Made by a program: the position numbers and the translations under genes. From an uncultured Lachnospiraceae bacterium (GTDB taxonomy: Bacteria > Bacillota > Clostridia > Lachnospirales > Lachnospiraceae): a stretch of 64,000 nt of DNA. The stretch is from the NCBI GenBank assembly GCA_910587765.1, contig CAJUNR010000001.1, positions 62,001 to 126,000 on the forward strand. The letters run 5' to 3'. Each line of letters starts with the position of its first letter. The first letter of the stretch is position 1. Of this stretch, positions 1 to 8,399 are shown one piece after another. Under the pieces are notes generated by a model. The model saw only the letters and a list, made by a program, of their open reading frames with translations, made no database searches and was not told the DNA's origin.

Positions 1-291
1 TCCGTCATGAGAGAAGGGCTGTCCTGTCAGGCACAGATCCGGGAGCAGGACTGGAGCGTGCGGCTAATGCTTCCGCTGTCTCTGATCACCGCCGTCCATC
101 CGGGACTGATTCCAGGCAGCGGAAGCGCCTTTACCTGCAATTTTTATAAAATAAAAGAGAGTGAAGGGCGGACGCATTTCGCCAGCTTCACTCCCATCCC
201 GGTACCGGAACCCGATTTTCATCTGCCGGAATATTTTGCCCGGGCCAGAATCCTCCCACAGACGGCCGGTTCCGTCCCCGGACGCGGATGA
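1..291 (+). CDS. C-terminal end of a carbohydrate-binding family 9-like protein (5' end outside window)
   Basis: The frame is open from base 1, so this is the tail of a gene that begins upstream. The visible 96 residues show the pattern I associate with CBM9-like proteins: a strand with W-S-V-R-L and an I-P-L-type turn, then CNFYK, HFASF and PDFHLPEYF near the end. In that family these residues come from a beta-sandwich sugar-binding domain, often in a free-standing intracellular or secreted protein near sugar metabolism genes. It converges on the rsgI gene, whose stop lies about 50 bases further on. The methionine at base 7 is probably internal, not a start. The family call is from memory of the terminal motif and is moderately secure. 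Confidence 0.6.
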   Translation, partial: SVMREGLSCQAQIREQDWSVRLMLPLSLITAVHPGLIPGSGSAFTCNFYKIKESEGRTHFASFTPIPVPEPDFHLPEYFARARILPQTAGSVPGRG

Positions 292-343
292 CGGCAGCCG
301 GCGGATTCGTTCTGCCGCCGCCTTACACATCCTCCGGCCGGAC

Positions 344-1411
344 TCAATAGCCGGAATCCCCTTCATAATCGGAACTGCCGTGCGAAACTCTCCCTTTGTA
401 ATCGGAACCGCCGGCATAATCCGAATCTTCACTGTGATCAGAACCGCCGCTGTAATCCGAATCTTCTTCGTGACCGGAACCGCCGCTGTAATCCGAATCT
501 TCTTCGTGACCGGAACCGCCGTTGTAATCCGACTCCTCTTCATGACCGAGACTGCTGCCGTAGCCCGAATCCTCTTTGTAATCGGATCCGCTGCCGTAAC
601 CCGAATCTTCTCCGTAGCGGGAACCGTTAGCATCGCCCGGGTGGTCTTCATGACCGGAACCGCCGCCATCGTCAGAGCCGGAACCGTTCCCGGCAGGAGC
701 AGCGCATCCGGAATCTTCATCATGCACCGGCCCCTCACAGTCTGCCGGCCGCGCCGCAGGCTGCTTTGCCTTTCCGGGCTCTGTTTCCGGCGCAGAGGGT
801 CCCTCTTCCTCCGGCTTCGCGGGAACATATCCCGCACCGCCGTCATGTTTGACAATCTGAATCTCCACCTCCAGAGTCTCTCTCAGATAGTCTGCCAGTT
901 CTGTCCGCAGTTCCACGCCGTATTTCTGAAAAACCGCCTCTTCCGGCGCGTCAATATCCACCACAACTGTTCCGCCGGCGGACAGATACCCCATCTGCGC
1001 GGCGCGCCCGATCAGCTCCTTCGCCACGGTCAGCCGCTCCCTGCTGCCCTGACGATAGCCCTCCAGCAGTTTTCTGCCGTCCTCATTGATTCCCGAAACG
1101 TTCATCACCTGCCCCTTCCGGTTCAGCTCCATCCGCACAGACGGATTGATTGTCAGATAAACCGCCGTTTCCATCACCATATAGTCCCGGTAATAACCGG
1201 TAAACGCCAGCAGAAAACAGGCTGCCGCCACAGCCGCCGCCATAACGGCGCGCAGCTTCATCCGCTTCCCGGCACCGGCTTCTCTCATCAGGACCGGATC
1301 TTCCACCGTCTGGCCGATCTGATACCGGCGGTTGGCCGCTTTCCAAAAACAGCCGTTCTCATCCAACAGCACCGCATAGCTGGTATGACATTCCATTATC
1401 ATATATTTCAC
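344..1411 (-). CDS. rsgI: RsgI-family anti-sigma factor with Ser/Asp/Tyr-rich repeat tail
   Basis: 355-residue single-pass membrane protein. Residues 1-50 form the cytoplasmic anti-sigma domain (RsgI_N), about 54-74 the membrane helix, and about 80-200 the extracytoplasmic RsgI middle domain. In related RsgI proteins this SEAL-type domain self-cleaves at an Asn-Pro bond; an N-P pair is present at 89-90. From about residue 205 the chain is low complexity, turning into tandem units of the form GGSGHEEDSDYS (acidic, Ser/Gly/Tyr-rich) to the end. The start is GTG at 1411, placed 9 nt after AAGGAGG and overlapping the sigI stop (ATG-less GTGA overlap), which implies translational coupling. The role would be to hold SigI at the membrane until an outside signal triggers proteolysis. 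Many RsgI tails are carbohydrate-binding; this one is not recognisably so. Confidence 0.88.
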   Translation of the reverse strand: MKYMIMECHTSYAVLLDENGCFWKAANRRYQIGQTVEDPVLMREAGAGKRMKLRAVMAAAVAAACFLLAFTGYYRDYMVMETAVYLTINPSVRMELNRKGQVMNVSGINEDGRKLLEGYRQGSRERLTVAKELIGRAAQMGYLSAGGTVVVDIDAPEEAVFQKYGVELRTELADYLRETLEVEIQIVKHDGGAGYVPAKPEEEGPSAPETEPGKAKQPAARPADCEGPVHDEDSGCAAPAGNGSGSDDGGGSGHEDHPGDANGSRYGEDSGYGSGSDYKEDSGYGSSLGHEEESDYNGGSGHEEDSDYSGGSGHEEDSDYSGGSDHSEDSDYAGGSDYKGRVSHGSSDYEGDSGY

Positions 1412-2133
1412 TGGTCTGGCCCTCCTTTCAGCACATGCTTCAGATGTCCCCGGATGATCTCATACCCGTTGGTGCAGATGACAAGCAGCGCAACCAGATA
1501 TCTCCGGTGCCGCTCCAGCGTCTTTTTCTCCACGCGGCATTCTCTGGAAAGCCGGGCGACGGGCAGTCTTCCCGTGCGCAGAAATTCCTCCAGCAGTTCC
1601 GTATCTCCTTTTGCATATTCCATCACTTTCCGGCAGGCGCGAAGCGTCCGTTTCTGGCGCGGACAGTTCTCCGCCACATCCGTAAAGCTGACTCCAAAAC
1701 GCGCAAGCTGACCGGCCAGTTCCTCAATCTCAGACCGGGCGGCATTCCGGCTGACACAGGTTTCCTGTACGTCCTCCTGCGCGGGAAGCCGCATCCCCAG
1801 GGTATCTCCGTCCTCCCCCAGCGGCAGTTCCAGCGACAGATGCCCGCTGTGCCTTTTCTCCCGCCTCGTATGATCCGTCAGCCGGCTTCTGATCAACATG
1901 GAGGCAAAAGGCAGAAAAGCGCCTCTGCCTTTTGTATACCCTCTGATTGCTTCATGAAACGCGATCATGGCAATGCTCAGTTCGTCGTCGTTTTCCTCAA
2001 TCAACGGCCTTTTCAGATATTTTGCCGTCTCTGACTTGATAAACGGAAGATAACTGCCGATCAGTCTGTCCGCTGCCGTCATATCCTCCTTTGCCTCATA
2101 TACCTGGCCGACAAGGACATGTTCTTCACTCAT
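1408..2133 (-). CDS. sigI: RNA polymerase sigma factor SigI
   Basis: 241 residues, the usual size of SigI. The region-2-like segment (about 25-95) contains DELSIAMIAFHEAI and FLPFASMLIRSRLTDHTRR, typical of this alternative sigma-70 family; the C-terminal part carries the SigI-specific DNA-binding domain with RLSRECRVEKKTLERHRRYL. The partner anti-sigma gene rsgI follows with a 4-base overlap and the CotH-like gene ends 16 bases upstream, so the genes form one operon. In Bacillus SigI responds to heat and envelope stress; in cellulolytic clostridia several SigI/RsgI pairs sense polysaccharides outside the cell. The start at 2133 has a GGGGAAA ribosome binding site. Confidence 0.9.
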   Translation of the reverse strand: MSEEHVLVGQVYEAKEDMTAADRLIGSYLPFIKSETAKYLKRPLIEENDDELSIAMIAFHEAIRGYTKGRGAFLPFASMLIRSRLTDHTRREKRHSGHLSLELPLGEDGDTLGMRLPAQEDVQETCVSRNAARSEIEELAGQLARFGVSFTDVAENCPRQKRTLRACRKVMEYAKGDTELLEEFLRTGRLPVARLSRECRVEKKTLERHRRYLVALLVICTNGYEIIRGHLKHVLKGGPDQ

Positions 2134-2149
2134 ACCGTATTTCCCCTGG

Positions 2150-3553
2150 TTAATTCCTTTTATCTGCTTTCAGATCCGCAATCTCTCCCATGTCCGGAAT
2201 CCAGACGGAAGACGCATCCACAAACGCGCTTTGGTCCAGGGACTGTCCGCGGATCGTGGACGGTATCTCCCCGTTTAACTGACCGCGGATGCTTTCCGCC
2301 CGGAGCAGGCAGAAATTCCGGATCGTCTCCACCCCCGTCCGATAGTCTTCATAAGAACAGAACGCCGTGGGATCTTTTTCTACATAGGGACTGATCATCT
2401 CCGTGATCTGATCCACTTTCTGCTCAAAGACGCCGTTTTCAAAATACGTTTTCAGAAAACGGTCGAACTGCCTGTGATACTCTTCATAATACTCTTTTTT
2501 CAGCATCAATTGATGAAACAGCGGACGCTCCAGCATGACTTCGCCTTCCGCGGGCGTATCAATGGGCGCATTCACATATTTCCCGGCGTCATTCACCGGA
2601 TTCGGCATCCCCAGCGAATAGGTCCCGTAGGCAAGATTGTAGTCCCACGGCAGCATCTGAATCCGGCCACTCTCCTCATACAGAAAATAATTGTGGCCGG
2701 TGCGTCCCAGATAGCTGTCCAGATTGACGACGAATACCTGTACGGTAAAATAGCTCAGAACCTCCTCCACATCCACCGCCGTTTCCAGCTCTTCCCCCTC
2801 TGAGAGACACTTGAGAGAACGGATCAGCGCCTGCTTCTCTTCCTCCGAAACATCAAATCGCGATTTGCGGAAAATATTATCGTAGCTGTCCGGATTGTCG
2901 TCCACATAACGCAGAGCCACATCCGCATTTTCATCGTCCAGGCTTTTATAATCCGGTTTGTAGAGCTGTCCGTGATGTTCTCCGTAGTTTCTGCGGGCGA
3001 ACGCATCCTCCGGCTCTTCCACCGCCAGATACAGTCCCCAGGGACTGCCGTTCACCGTCACCCATACATAGCTGGTGAGGGGAGACGGCACGCCCATATG
3101 CGCCATCATATCGTACGCCAGACAGCTTTTGAGATAGCTGTTGTCCTGAAAAGAAGTATCCAGCGCCAGTTTATCCAGCCCGTGATAACTCTGTCCCGGA
3201 AGGTAACGGTCAAACTCTATCTTGAGACTGTAACGGTCCCATCCGTATTTTTCAATGAGCCTCCTGGAATTATGCCCTTTGACGCGGATTCCCGCCTGTG
3301 TACACACTTCGTTATCGACAACGACGGTGCACGAACGATATTCTTTCAGCGAAGCATGTTCCAGAAAACCTTCCCAGTCCTCCATCTGTATGTCAATCGT
3401 ATGCACTCTGCCGTCGTCAAACAGCAAATCCGCATATTCCGGATGGGCCGTATCCGTCTGCGCCGCCGCCCTTTTCATGCAAAAGACCAGCAGAAGGACA
3501 GCCATGCTGATTGTCAGGACGCCGATTCTGCTCCAACGTCTGTGCCTGTACAT
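2150..3553 (-). CDS. CotH-like secreted protein kinase
   Basis: 467 residues from the ATG at 3553, which has a strong AAAGGAGG site 8 nt upstream; the longer open frame to 3598 lacks one. The N-terminus (RRWSRIGVLTISMAVLLLVF) is a signal peptide or signal anchor, so the kinase domain lies outside the membrane. CotH hallmarks are visible: GIRVKGHNSR near residue 70, GLYLAVEEPEDAFARR near 175, NLDSYLGRTGHNYFLY near 275 (the Asp is the likely catalytic residue) and MLPWDYNLAYG near 305 (metal-binding Asp; WDYN rather than the commoner WDxD). CotH proteins are atypical kinases that phosphorylate serines in repetitive tails, such as CotB/CotG of the spore coat. Here it sits between two genes for surface proteins with repetitive tails, which are candidate substrates (inference). 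Confidence 0.85.
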   Translation of the reverse strand: MYRHRRWSRIGVLTISMAVLLLVFCMKRAAAQTDTAHPEYADLLFDDGRVHTIDIQMEDWEGFLEHASLKEYRSCTVVVDNEVCTQAGIRVKGHNSRRLIEKYGWDRYSLKIEFDRYLPGQSYHGLDKLALDTSFQDNSYLKSCLAYDMMAHMGVPSPLTSYVWVTVNGSPWGLYLAVEEPEDAFARRNYGEHHGQLYKPDYKSLDDENADVALRYVDDNPDSYDNIFRKSRFDVSEEEKQALIRSLKCLSEGEELETAVDVEEVLSYFTVQVFVVNLDSYLGRTGHNYFLYEESGRIQMLPWDYNLAYGTYSLGMPNPVNDAGKYVNAPIDTPAEGEVMLERPLFHQLMLKKEYYEEYHRQFDRFLKTYFENGVFEQKVDQITEMISPYVEKDPTAFCSYEDYRTGVETIRNFCLLRAESIRGQLNGEIPSTIRGQSLDQSAFVDASSVWIPDMGEIADLKADKRN

Positions 3554-3630
3554 GAACGGTCCTCCTTTCCTTCTTTCCTCCGGCATACACCGTTTCAAAA
3601 CCGACGCTTAAAACACGGTCTCGTGGATAT

Positions 3631-4548
3631 TTAATGATAATGACTGTAACCAGAGTCCCCGTAATGGCTCCCATGATGGTAATCAGTATAAGGCGTATCG
3701 TAATTCGTATAGGGCGACTCGTAATCCGTGTAGGGCGACGCCGGTTCGTGATACGGTGTCTCATAATCCGTGTAGGGTGATGCCGGATTATGATACGGCG
3801 TATCGTAATCCGTATACGGCGTATCCTGATGAACCGGCGGAGGCGTCACATTCGGCGCCGTCCCGCCCGCAGGCGCATTTCCTGTTCCGCCGCCGGGCGT
3901 CGGATTTCCGCTGTCCGGCGCCGCTTCCGTCCCGCCTTCAACCGCATTGCCTCCCGCGCCTTCCTCCGGCGGAACCGGAGCCTGCTCTCCGGATGGAATG
4001 GTCACTTCGTATGACTCAGGCCCGTACGGATGTTCGTAGATATCATAGTCCGTCGTCCCCTCTCCGACCTGATCTCCGGCAACAACCGCACTGCCAAGCT
4101 GCATATCCTCCACATAAGTCTGCACGCCGGTGACGATCTCGTCTATAAATCCTTCCTCCGGAAGAACGGAGCCGCGCTCGATCTCTATCGTAATCTTTCG
4201 GTTCTCACCTTCTACTTCTTCCACAAAATAACCGGCCTCATGAATCAGTCCAACCAGATCCTCCACTGCCTCATGGCATTCTTTTCCGATGTAGTCCCGA
4301 TACTTTTCCACGATTTCCCTGCCGTCCTCATTGCGTCCGTACACGGCTGTCACTCTTCCGTTTGCGTCATACTCCACCGCAATCTCCGGATTCACTTTCA
4401 GAATCAGCGTTCCGCCGCTTTCCGGTACTGCCGCCTCATTCCCCGACACGACCGCTGTCTCTTCCGTTTTCCCGGCACAGCCCGCTGTCAGGACCATGCA
4501 CAGGAGCAGGAGCCTTGTCCATAATGTTCTTCTGTTCTTTCTCTTCAT
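3631..4548 (-). CDS. Lipoprotein with RsgI middle-like domain and Tyr-rich repeat tail
   Basis: 305 residues from ATG 4548 (GAGAGG upstream); earlier in-frame ATGs lack a ribosome binding site. Residues 1-24 are a lipoprotein signal peptide ending in the lipobox LTAGC, with Cys24 as the lipid anchor. Residues about 46-150 resemble the extracytoplasmic RsgI middle domain next door (LKVNPEIAVEYDANGRV and GRNEDGREIVEKY here against LTINPSVRMELNRKGQV and GINEDGRKLLEGY in rsgI), including the Asn-Pro pair at 53-54. A Pro/Gly/Ala-rich linker follows, then a tail of short units such as SPYTDYETPYHEPA, ending in GDSGYSHYH. There is no anti-sigma domain. It is the first gene of the sigI operon. It could be a decoy, co-sensor or kinase substrate; the function is unknown. 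Confidence 0.75.
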   Translation of the reverse strand: MKRKNRRTLWTRLLLLCMVLTAGCAGKTEETAVVSGNEAAVPESGGTLILKVNPEIAVEYDANGRVTAVYGRNEDGREIVEKYRDYIGKECHEAVEDLVGLIHEAGYFVEEVEGENRKITIEIERGSVLPEEGFIDEIVTGVQTYVEDMQLGSAVVAGDQVGEGTTDYDIYEHPYGPESYEVTIPSGEQAPVPPEEGAGGNAVEGGTEAAPDSGNPTPGGGTGNAPAGGTAPNVTPPPVHQDTPYTDYDTPYHNPASPYTDYETPYHEPASPYTDYESPYTNYDTPYTDYHHGSHYGDSGYSHYH

Positions 4549-4584
4549 AATCGACCTCTCCTTTTCTTTTTTGTCTGATACTAT

Positions 4585-4616
4585 AGTATACGAACGCGGT
4601 TCGGTAAAAAAGGGGT
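4585..4616 (-). promoter_or_regulatory. Candidate promoter of the lipoprotein-cotH-sigI-rsgI operon, SigI-like
   Basis: Read on the minus strand there is ACCCCT (4616-4611), an 18-nt gap, then CGTA (4592-4589) merging with TATACT (4590-4585). A C-rich -35 followed by a CGWA-type -10 recalls published SigI promoters, while TATACT would also serve as a SigA -10. If SigI reads it, the operon is autoregulated. The assignment is by eye, and the spacing is slightly long for the pattern I remember. Confidence 0.45.
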
Positions 4617-4759
4617 GTTTTATCAATATTTTTATTTCCTTGTCCTGCGCTTGGAAAAAGATCGGACAGACAGTTGATGACATTTGCCTGTGCGATTTTT
4701 ATTCGCATGCCTTTCGCGGAAGGTGATGGATACGGGGGACTAATACTCTCCCGTATCGG

Positions 4760-6398
4760 ATTTGTACTCATATGCCCCTCGCGAGATGTGACAGATGCCC
4801 TGTTGAATTGCGTTGATGCCACTCTGATTTCTACTCACACGCCCCTCGCGGGACGTGACTTGTGGCGATCTGGATCGTTTGCAATGAACTTATATTTCTA
4901 CTCACACGCCCCTCGCGGGACGTGACAATCGCTTCCGGGTATGGATGAATGATTCTTAAATTTCTACTCACACGCCCCTCGCGGGACGTGACGAAGGAGC
5001 TCTTTGAAGGCTTTTCGTTTCCTGCGATTTCTACTCACACGCCCCTCGCGGGACGTGACTCCCGCCCCTCCCGGGGAAGCACGGCGGTTTCAATTTCTAC
5101 TCACACGCCCCTCGCGGGACGTGACTGGCAGACTACACCACTCGTAACCGTAATCAAAAATTTCTACTCACACGCCCCTCGCGGGACGTGACATGACCTG
5201 CCCTTGTCAGGAACCGAAATATCCAGATTTCTACTCACACGCCCCTCGCGGGACGTGACGGGGCAGGGAAAGTTTGGAGCGAAAATCGTACTGGATTTCT
5301 ACTCACACGCCCCTCGCGGGACGTGACTCCACATCCTTGGTACTATGCTGACAATCTCAATTTCTACTCACACGCCCCTCGCGGGACGTGACGATGCGGC
5401 CGCGGTTGCGGTCACGGTGGAGGCGGAAATTTCTACTCACACGCCCCTCGCGGGACGTGACCGATGTGATTCCGTAAAAATGCCTGGCAGAAAGGATTTC
5501 TACTCACACGCCCCTCGCGGGACGTGACGGGGCCGTCTGATCTCGATGGTGGCTCTTGATATTTCTACTCACACGCCCCTCGCGGGACGTGACCGGCCCC
5601 CAAGATCATTATTTTTCCCGCCTGTATAATTTCTACTCACACGCCCCTCGCGGGACGTGACCCGGTCTGTGACTATCTGGACGCCCGGCATATGATTTCT
5701 ACTCACACGCCCCTCGCGGGACGTGACAGCCGGTTTTCGTCGCTTACCTCCGGGGAAGTGGAATTTCTACTCACACGCCCCTCGCGGGACGTGACAGCCT
5801 CCAGTTTTTATGCAGCAGCCAGATTTACATTTCTACTCACACGCCCCTCGCGGGACGTGACTGGGCCGGATTTTGGAAGAGCCGGAAGAACCGAGGATTT
5901 CTACTCACACGCCCCTCGCGGGACGTGACCGGACCTGGTGAACACGTTCAAGATGGCGAAGAATTTCTACTCACACGCCCCTCGCGGGACGTGACGGGAA
6001 AGGGAGGATGGAAGCCATGGCAATGAATATTTCTACTCACACGCCCCTCGCGGGACGTGACATGTGCAGAAATTTGGGCACCTGGCAGCAGGGGAATTTC
6101 TACTCACACGCCCCTCGCGGGACGTGACCTGCCGTGCCTTTCCCTTATGTACCACGTCCCAAACATTTCTACTCACACGCCCCTCGCGGGACGTGACCGT
6201 TTGGAAACACTCTTCATCCGGGATAGGGGCATTTCTACTCACACGCCCCTCGCGGGACGTGACGTATGCTTCGGCATCACCACGCCGGATGCCGTGGAAT
6301 TTCTACTCACACGCCCCTCGCGGGACGTGACCGCGATCCGGCCGGCAGACGCCGGGGGCCCGGAGATTTCTACTCACACGCCCCTCGCGGGACGTGAC
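4760..6398 (-). CRISPR. Type I-C CRISPR array, 25 repeats and 24 spacers
   Basis: Repeats are 33 bp and spacers 32-36 bp. On the plus strand each repeat starts ATTTCTACTCACAC, contains the palindromic core CGCCCCTCGCGGGACG and ends GTGAC. Starts are at 4760, 4827, 4894, 4960, 5027, 5093, 5160, 5227, 5295, 5360, 5429, 5496, 5561, 5629, 5695, 5763, 5829, 5897, 5963, 6029, 6096, 6165, 6231, 6299 and 6366. All look identical except the first listed (4760-4792), which carries several substitutions (TTGTACTCATATG..., GAGATGTGAC) and is therefore the leader-distal end. On the minus strand the repeat begins GTCAC and ends AGTAGAAAT, the orientation expected for I-C crRNAs and the same direction as the cas operon. 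Short open frames through the array are repeat artefacts. Confidence 0.98.
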
Positions 6399-6520
6399 CG
6401 CAACATTTAGTGCATATATCCGGTCACGCCACAAAATAACGATATGGGCGGACGTTTTCTTTAAATAATTTCTTCTAAAAAAGTCTGAAAATGAATGCCA
6501 GGCTGCTCTTTTTCAGGCGA
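6399..6520 (-). promoter_or_regulatory. Probable CRISPR leader
   Basis: This AT-rich segment abuts the leader-proximal repeat (6366-6398) and lies on the cas2 side, opposite the degenerate repeat. It should hold the array promoter and the Cas1-Cas2 integration signals. I see no clear -35/-10 pair; the leader seems to begin inside the decayed 3' end of the neighbouring pseudogene. Confidence 0.6.
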
Positions 6521-6569
6521 ACCTGCCTGCACCCGCTGCCTCACCTCCACTTCGCCTGATCTTCTTCGG

Positions 6570-7060
6570 AATAACTTCATCCATTTTTTAAGCAGACAAT
6601 CTTTTTTAAAAAGCAATACTATAACAAATCAAACATGGATATCCCTTCAAAAGCCGATATGCACACTGCCATATATTCATCTGCCGAAGCGCCATCCTGC
6701 AGTCATGAAGCATCTGTCTTTCCGACTTTGAACGCTTTATCTCGCTCATAATGATACGTCGGTCTTTTCGATCGCGGATCACAAGATCCGACCTGCCGGA
6801 CCTACACTCATGATTGGATTCTACCGCATAGCCGGCACCTGCAAAAAGGCCTGCCAGAAATGTATAATAGTAGTCTTCTTTATAATCAAAAATCACTGTA
6901 TTCTGTTTTGAAAACCGAATTGGAAAGAAAATTATTTGTTCCGGTAAAAATACTCTCTCTGGCAATCCGCAGACATCCGGTTACAACCGCAAAGTCCAGA
7001 AATTCATTGGTTTTTAAAGCCTTTCCCTCAAAATCCTTCCCAATCAGGAAAGCAATAAAA
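6570..7060 (-). pseudogene. Remnant of an AAA-ATPase-like / PD-(D/E)XK (PDDEXK_9) gene
   Basis: Two fragments of one well-known family lie head to tail directly after the cas2 stop. The first (about 7060-6886) reads KTNEFLDFAVVTGCLRIARE and ESIFTGTNNF, the end of the ATPase domain. The second, in another frame (about 6950-6606), reads YYYTFLAGLFAGAGYAVESN, GRSDLVIRDR and SEIKRSK, the C-terminal PD-(D/E)XK nuclease-like domain. They meet around 6885-6900, so roughly 200 or more codons are missing. The second frame stops after CYSIAF, but a one-base shift continues as KKDCLLKKW, the normal family ending. A deletion plus frameshift makes it non-functional. In the family these are intracellular proteins of unclear role, often multicopy in gut clostridia. 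Confidence 0.75.
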
Positions 7061-7351
7061 TCAGATAATAATAACTCCTTCCGGGTCATATGTCTGCTTT
7101 GCGCCGATATGCTCAATTTTCTTTTTCCAGTCATTCCCAAGATAATAGAAACGCAGACTGTCTTTCTCAGGATCGATCAACCTCACCAGACGGTCTTTCA
7201 GTTTCAGGAAAGACGAATAATCCAGATCTGCCTCAAACACAGAATTCTGAACCCGCTGCGCATGATTCCGGCACTCCTTCGCAACTTTCCGAAGCCGGGT
7301 CTTCCCGGCAGAGTCCATCGTACTCACATCATAACTGATTAACACCATCAT
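7061..7351 (-). CDS. cas2: CRISPR-associated endonuclease Cas2 (type I-C)
   Basis: 96 residues from ATG 7351, six bases after AGGTG; the open frame begins nine bases earlier with GTG. MMVLISYDVSTMD at the N-terminus is the Cas2 beta-alpha-beta ferredoxin fold with the metal-binding Asp after SY, and CRNHAQRVQNSVFEADLD is typical of the I-C subfamily. Cas2 is the structural core of the Cas1-Cas2 integrase that inserts new spacers at the leader end. It follows cas1 with a 9-base gap and is the last cas gene before the pseudogene and array. The length is normal and it appears intact. Confidence 0.95.
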   Translation of the reverse strand: MMVLISYDVSTMDSAGKTRLRKVAKECRNHAQRVQNSVFEADLDYSSFLKLKDRLVRLIDPEKDSLRFYYLGNDWKKKIEHIGAKQTYDPEGVIII

Positions 7352-7360
7352 ATCCGTCAC

Positions 7361-8383
7361 CTACTTCTGTAAAAATGGAGGATAACTTTCCAGTTCTCCT
7401 CTTACATACTTTGCAAGAAGGTTGCTTTGTACATACGGCAGAAGTCCCAGAGGAATCTTCTGCTTCAGATACGGATGTACCATATCGCTTCTTTTCTTCT
7501 CCTGCCACCGCGCCAGAACTTTCTTTCTTCCCTCTGCGTTCAGCCACACCGCGCCGGATATCTGTCTTTCAAAGTCGTTCTCTCCGATGATCTGCAGGTT
7601 TAAAAGCGTAAGCACAAAACGTTCCACAATACAGCGCGCTTCCTCCACAAGATCACAGGCAAGAGAATTCCTCCCGCTCCGAAGCGCATGACAGAAACCG
7701 ATGTAACTGTCCAGCCCCACGGTCTCAAGAGCGGCTGCAAATTCACTGGTCGCAAGCGTATACACAAAAGACAGAACCGCATTTACCGGGTCCAGCGGCG
7801 GATGCTTTGTCCGGAATTCAAACGTAAAAGGGACATTCTTGTTCGTGATCAATTTTTGAAAGACTGAAAAATATGCCCGCGCGCAATTCCCTTCGATTCC
7901 CATGATCTCTTCTATACTTTGCGCTTCCAACACCTTGTCAATTCCTTCCTGCAAAACCTGAAGGACATTCAACAGTTTCTCATCTTCCCGCAGTCCGGCA
8001 TTATCATGGAGACTCCGCCGAATCAGTTGTCTGGTATTACTGAACTTCGCCGCCATGGTATTCTGTGCCAGAGCAAGTCCCCGCTCCCGGAAACAGTCAA
8101 TCTGCGCCACCCGCAAAAAGACATTGCCTTTCGTCTCTCCGCATACCTTTGCAAGAAATTTTCCCTGAGGCGAGAGAAAGTTAATGGGAATGGTCTTTCC
8201 CACACATTTTCCCATCAATGCCGGAGAACACCCCACATAATTAAAACATACCACATTTTCAATGTTTTCAAAAGGAATCCGAAGCTTCTCGCTCCCGTCA
8301 ATTTTGCAGACCAGATTTTCTCCGTCCAGCGTCAGATATGCCTGCTCATTTGTAACATAAATGGTATTCAACAGTTTTCTCAT
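7361..8383 (-). CDS. cas1: CRISPR-associated integrase Cas1 (type I-C)
   Basis: 340 residues from ATG 8383, preceded by AGAAGGAAA; the open frame to 8428 overlaps cas4 and lacks a better site. The N-terminal beta domain (LLNTIYVTNEQAYLTLDGEN) and alpha-helical integrase domain are both present. Catalytic metal ligands are expected at the Glu in IEGNCARAYFSVF, the His in GFCHALRSGRNSLACDLVEE and the following acidic pair. Cas1 with Cas2 forms the adaptation complex, assisted here by Cas4 encoded 16 bases upstream. Length and motifs are normal for type I-C. Confidence 0.96.
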   Translation of the reverse strand: MRKLLNTIYVTNEQAYLTLDGENLVCKIDGSEKLRIPFENIENVVCFNYVGCSPALMGKCVGKTIPINFLSPQGKFLAKVCGETKGNVFLRVAQIDCFRERGLALAQNTMAAKFSNTRQLIRRSLHDNAGLREDEKLLNVLQVLQEGIDKVLEAQSIEEIMGIEGNCARAYFSVFQKLITNKNVPFTFEFRTKHPPLDPVNAVLSFVYTLATSEFAAALETVGLDSYIGFCHALRSGRNSLACDLVEEARCIVERFVLTLLNLQIIGENDFERQISGAVWLNAEGRKKVLARWQEKKRSDMVHPYLKQKIPLGLLPYVQSNLLAKYVRGELESYPPFLQK

Positions 8384-8399
8384 CTTTTCTATTTCCTTC

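Noticed and set aside
161..1711. 516-codon plus-strand frame opposite rsgI and sigI
   Set aside because: It is a shadow of the GC-rich, repetitive rsgI coding strand; its protein is Arg/Ile/Thr-biased and has no ribosome binding site.
4674..6410. Several plus and minus open frames in the CRISPR array giving repeated peptides such as STHTPLAGRD
   Set aside because: They are translations of the repeats; spacing and periodicity match the array exactly and none has a credible start.
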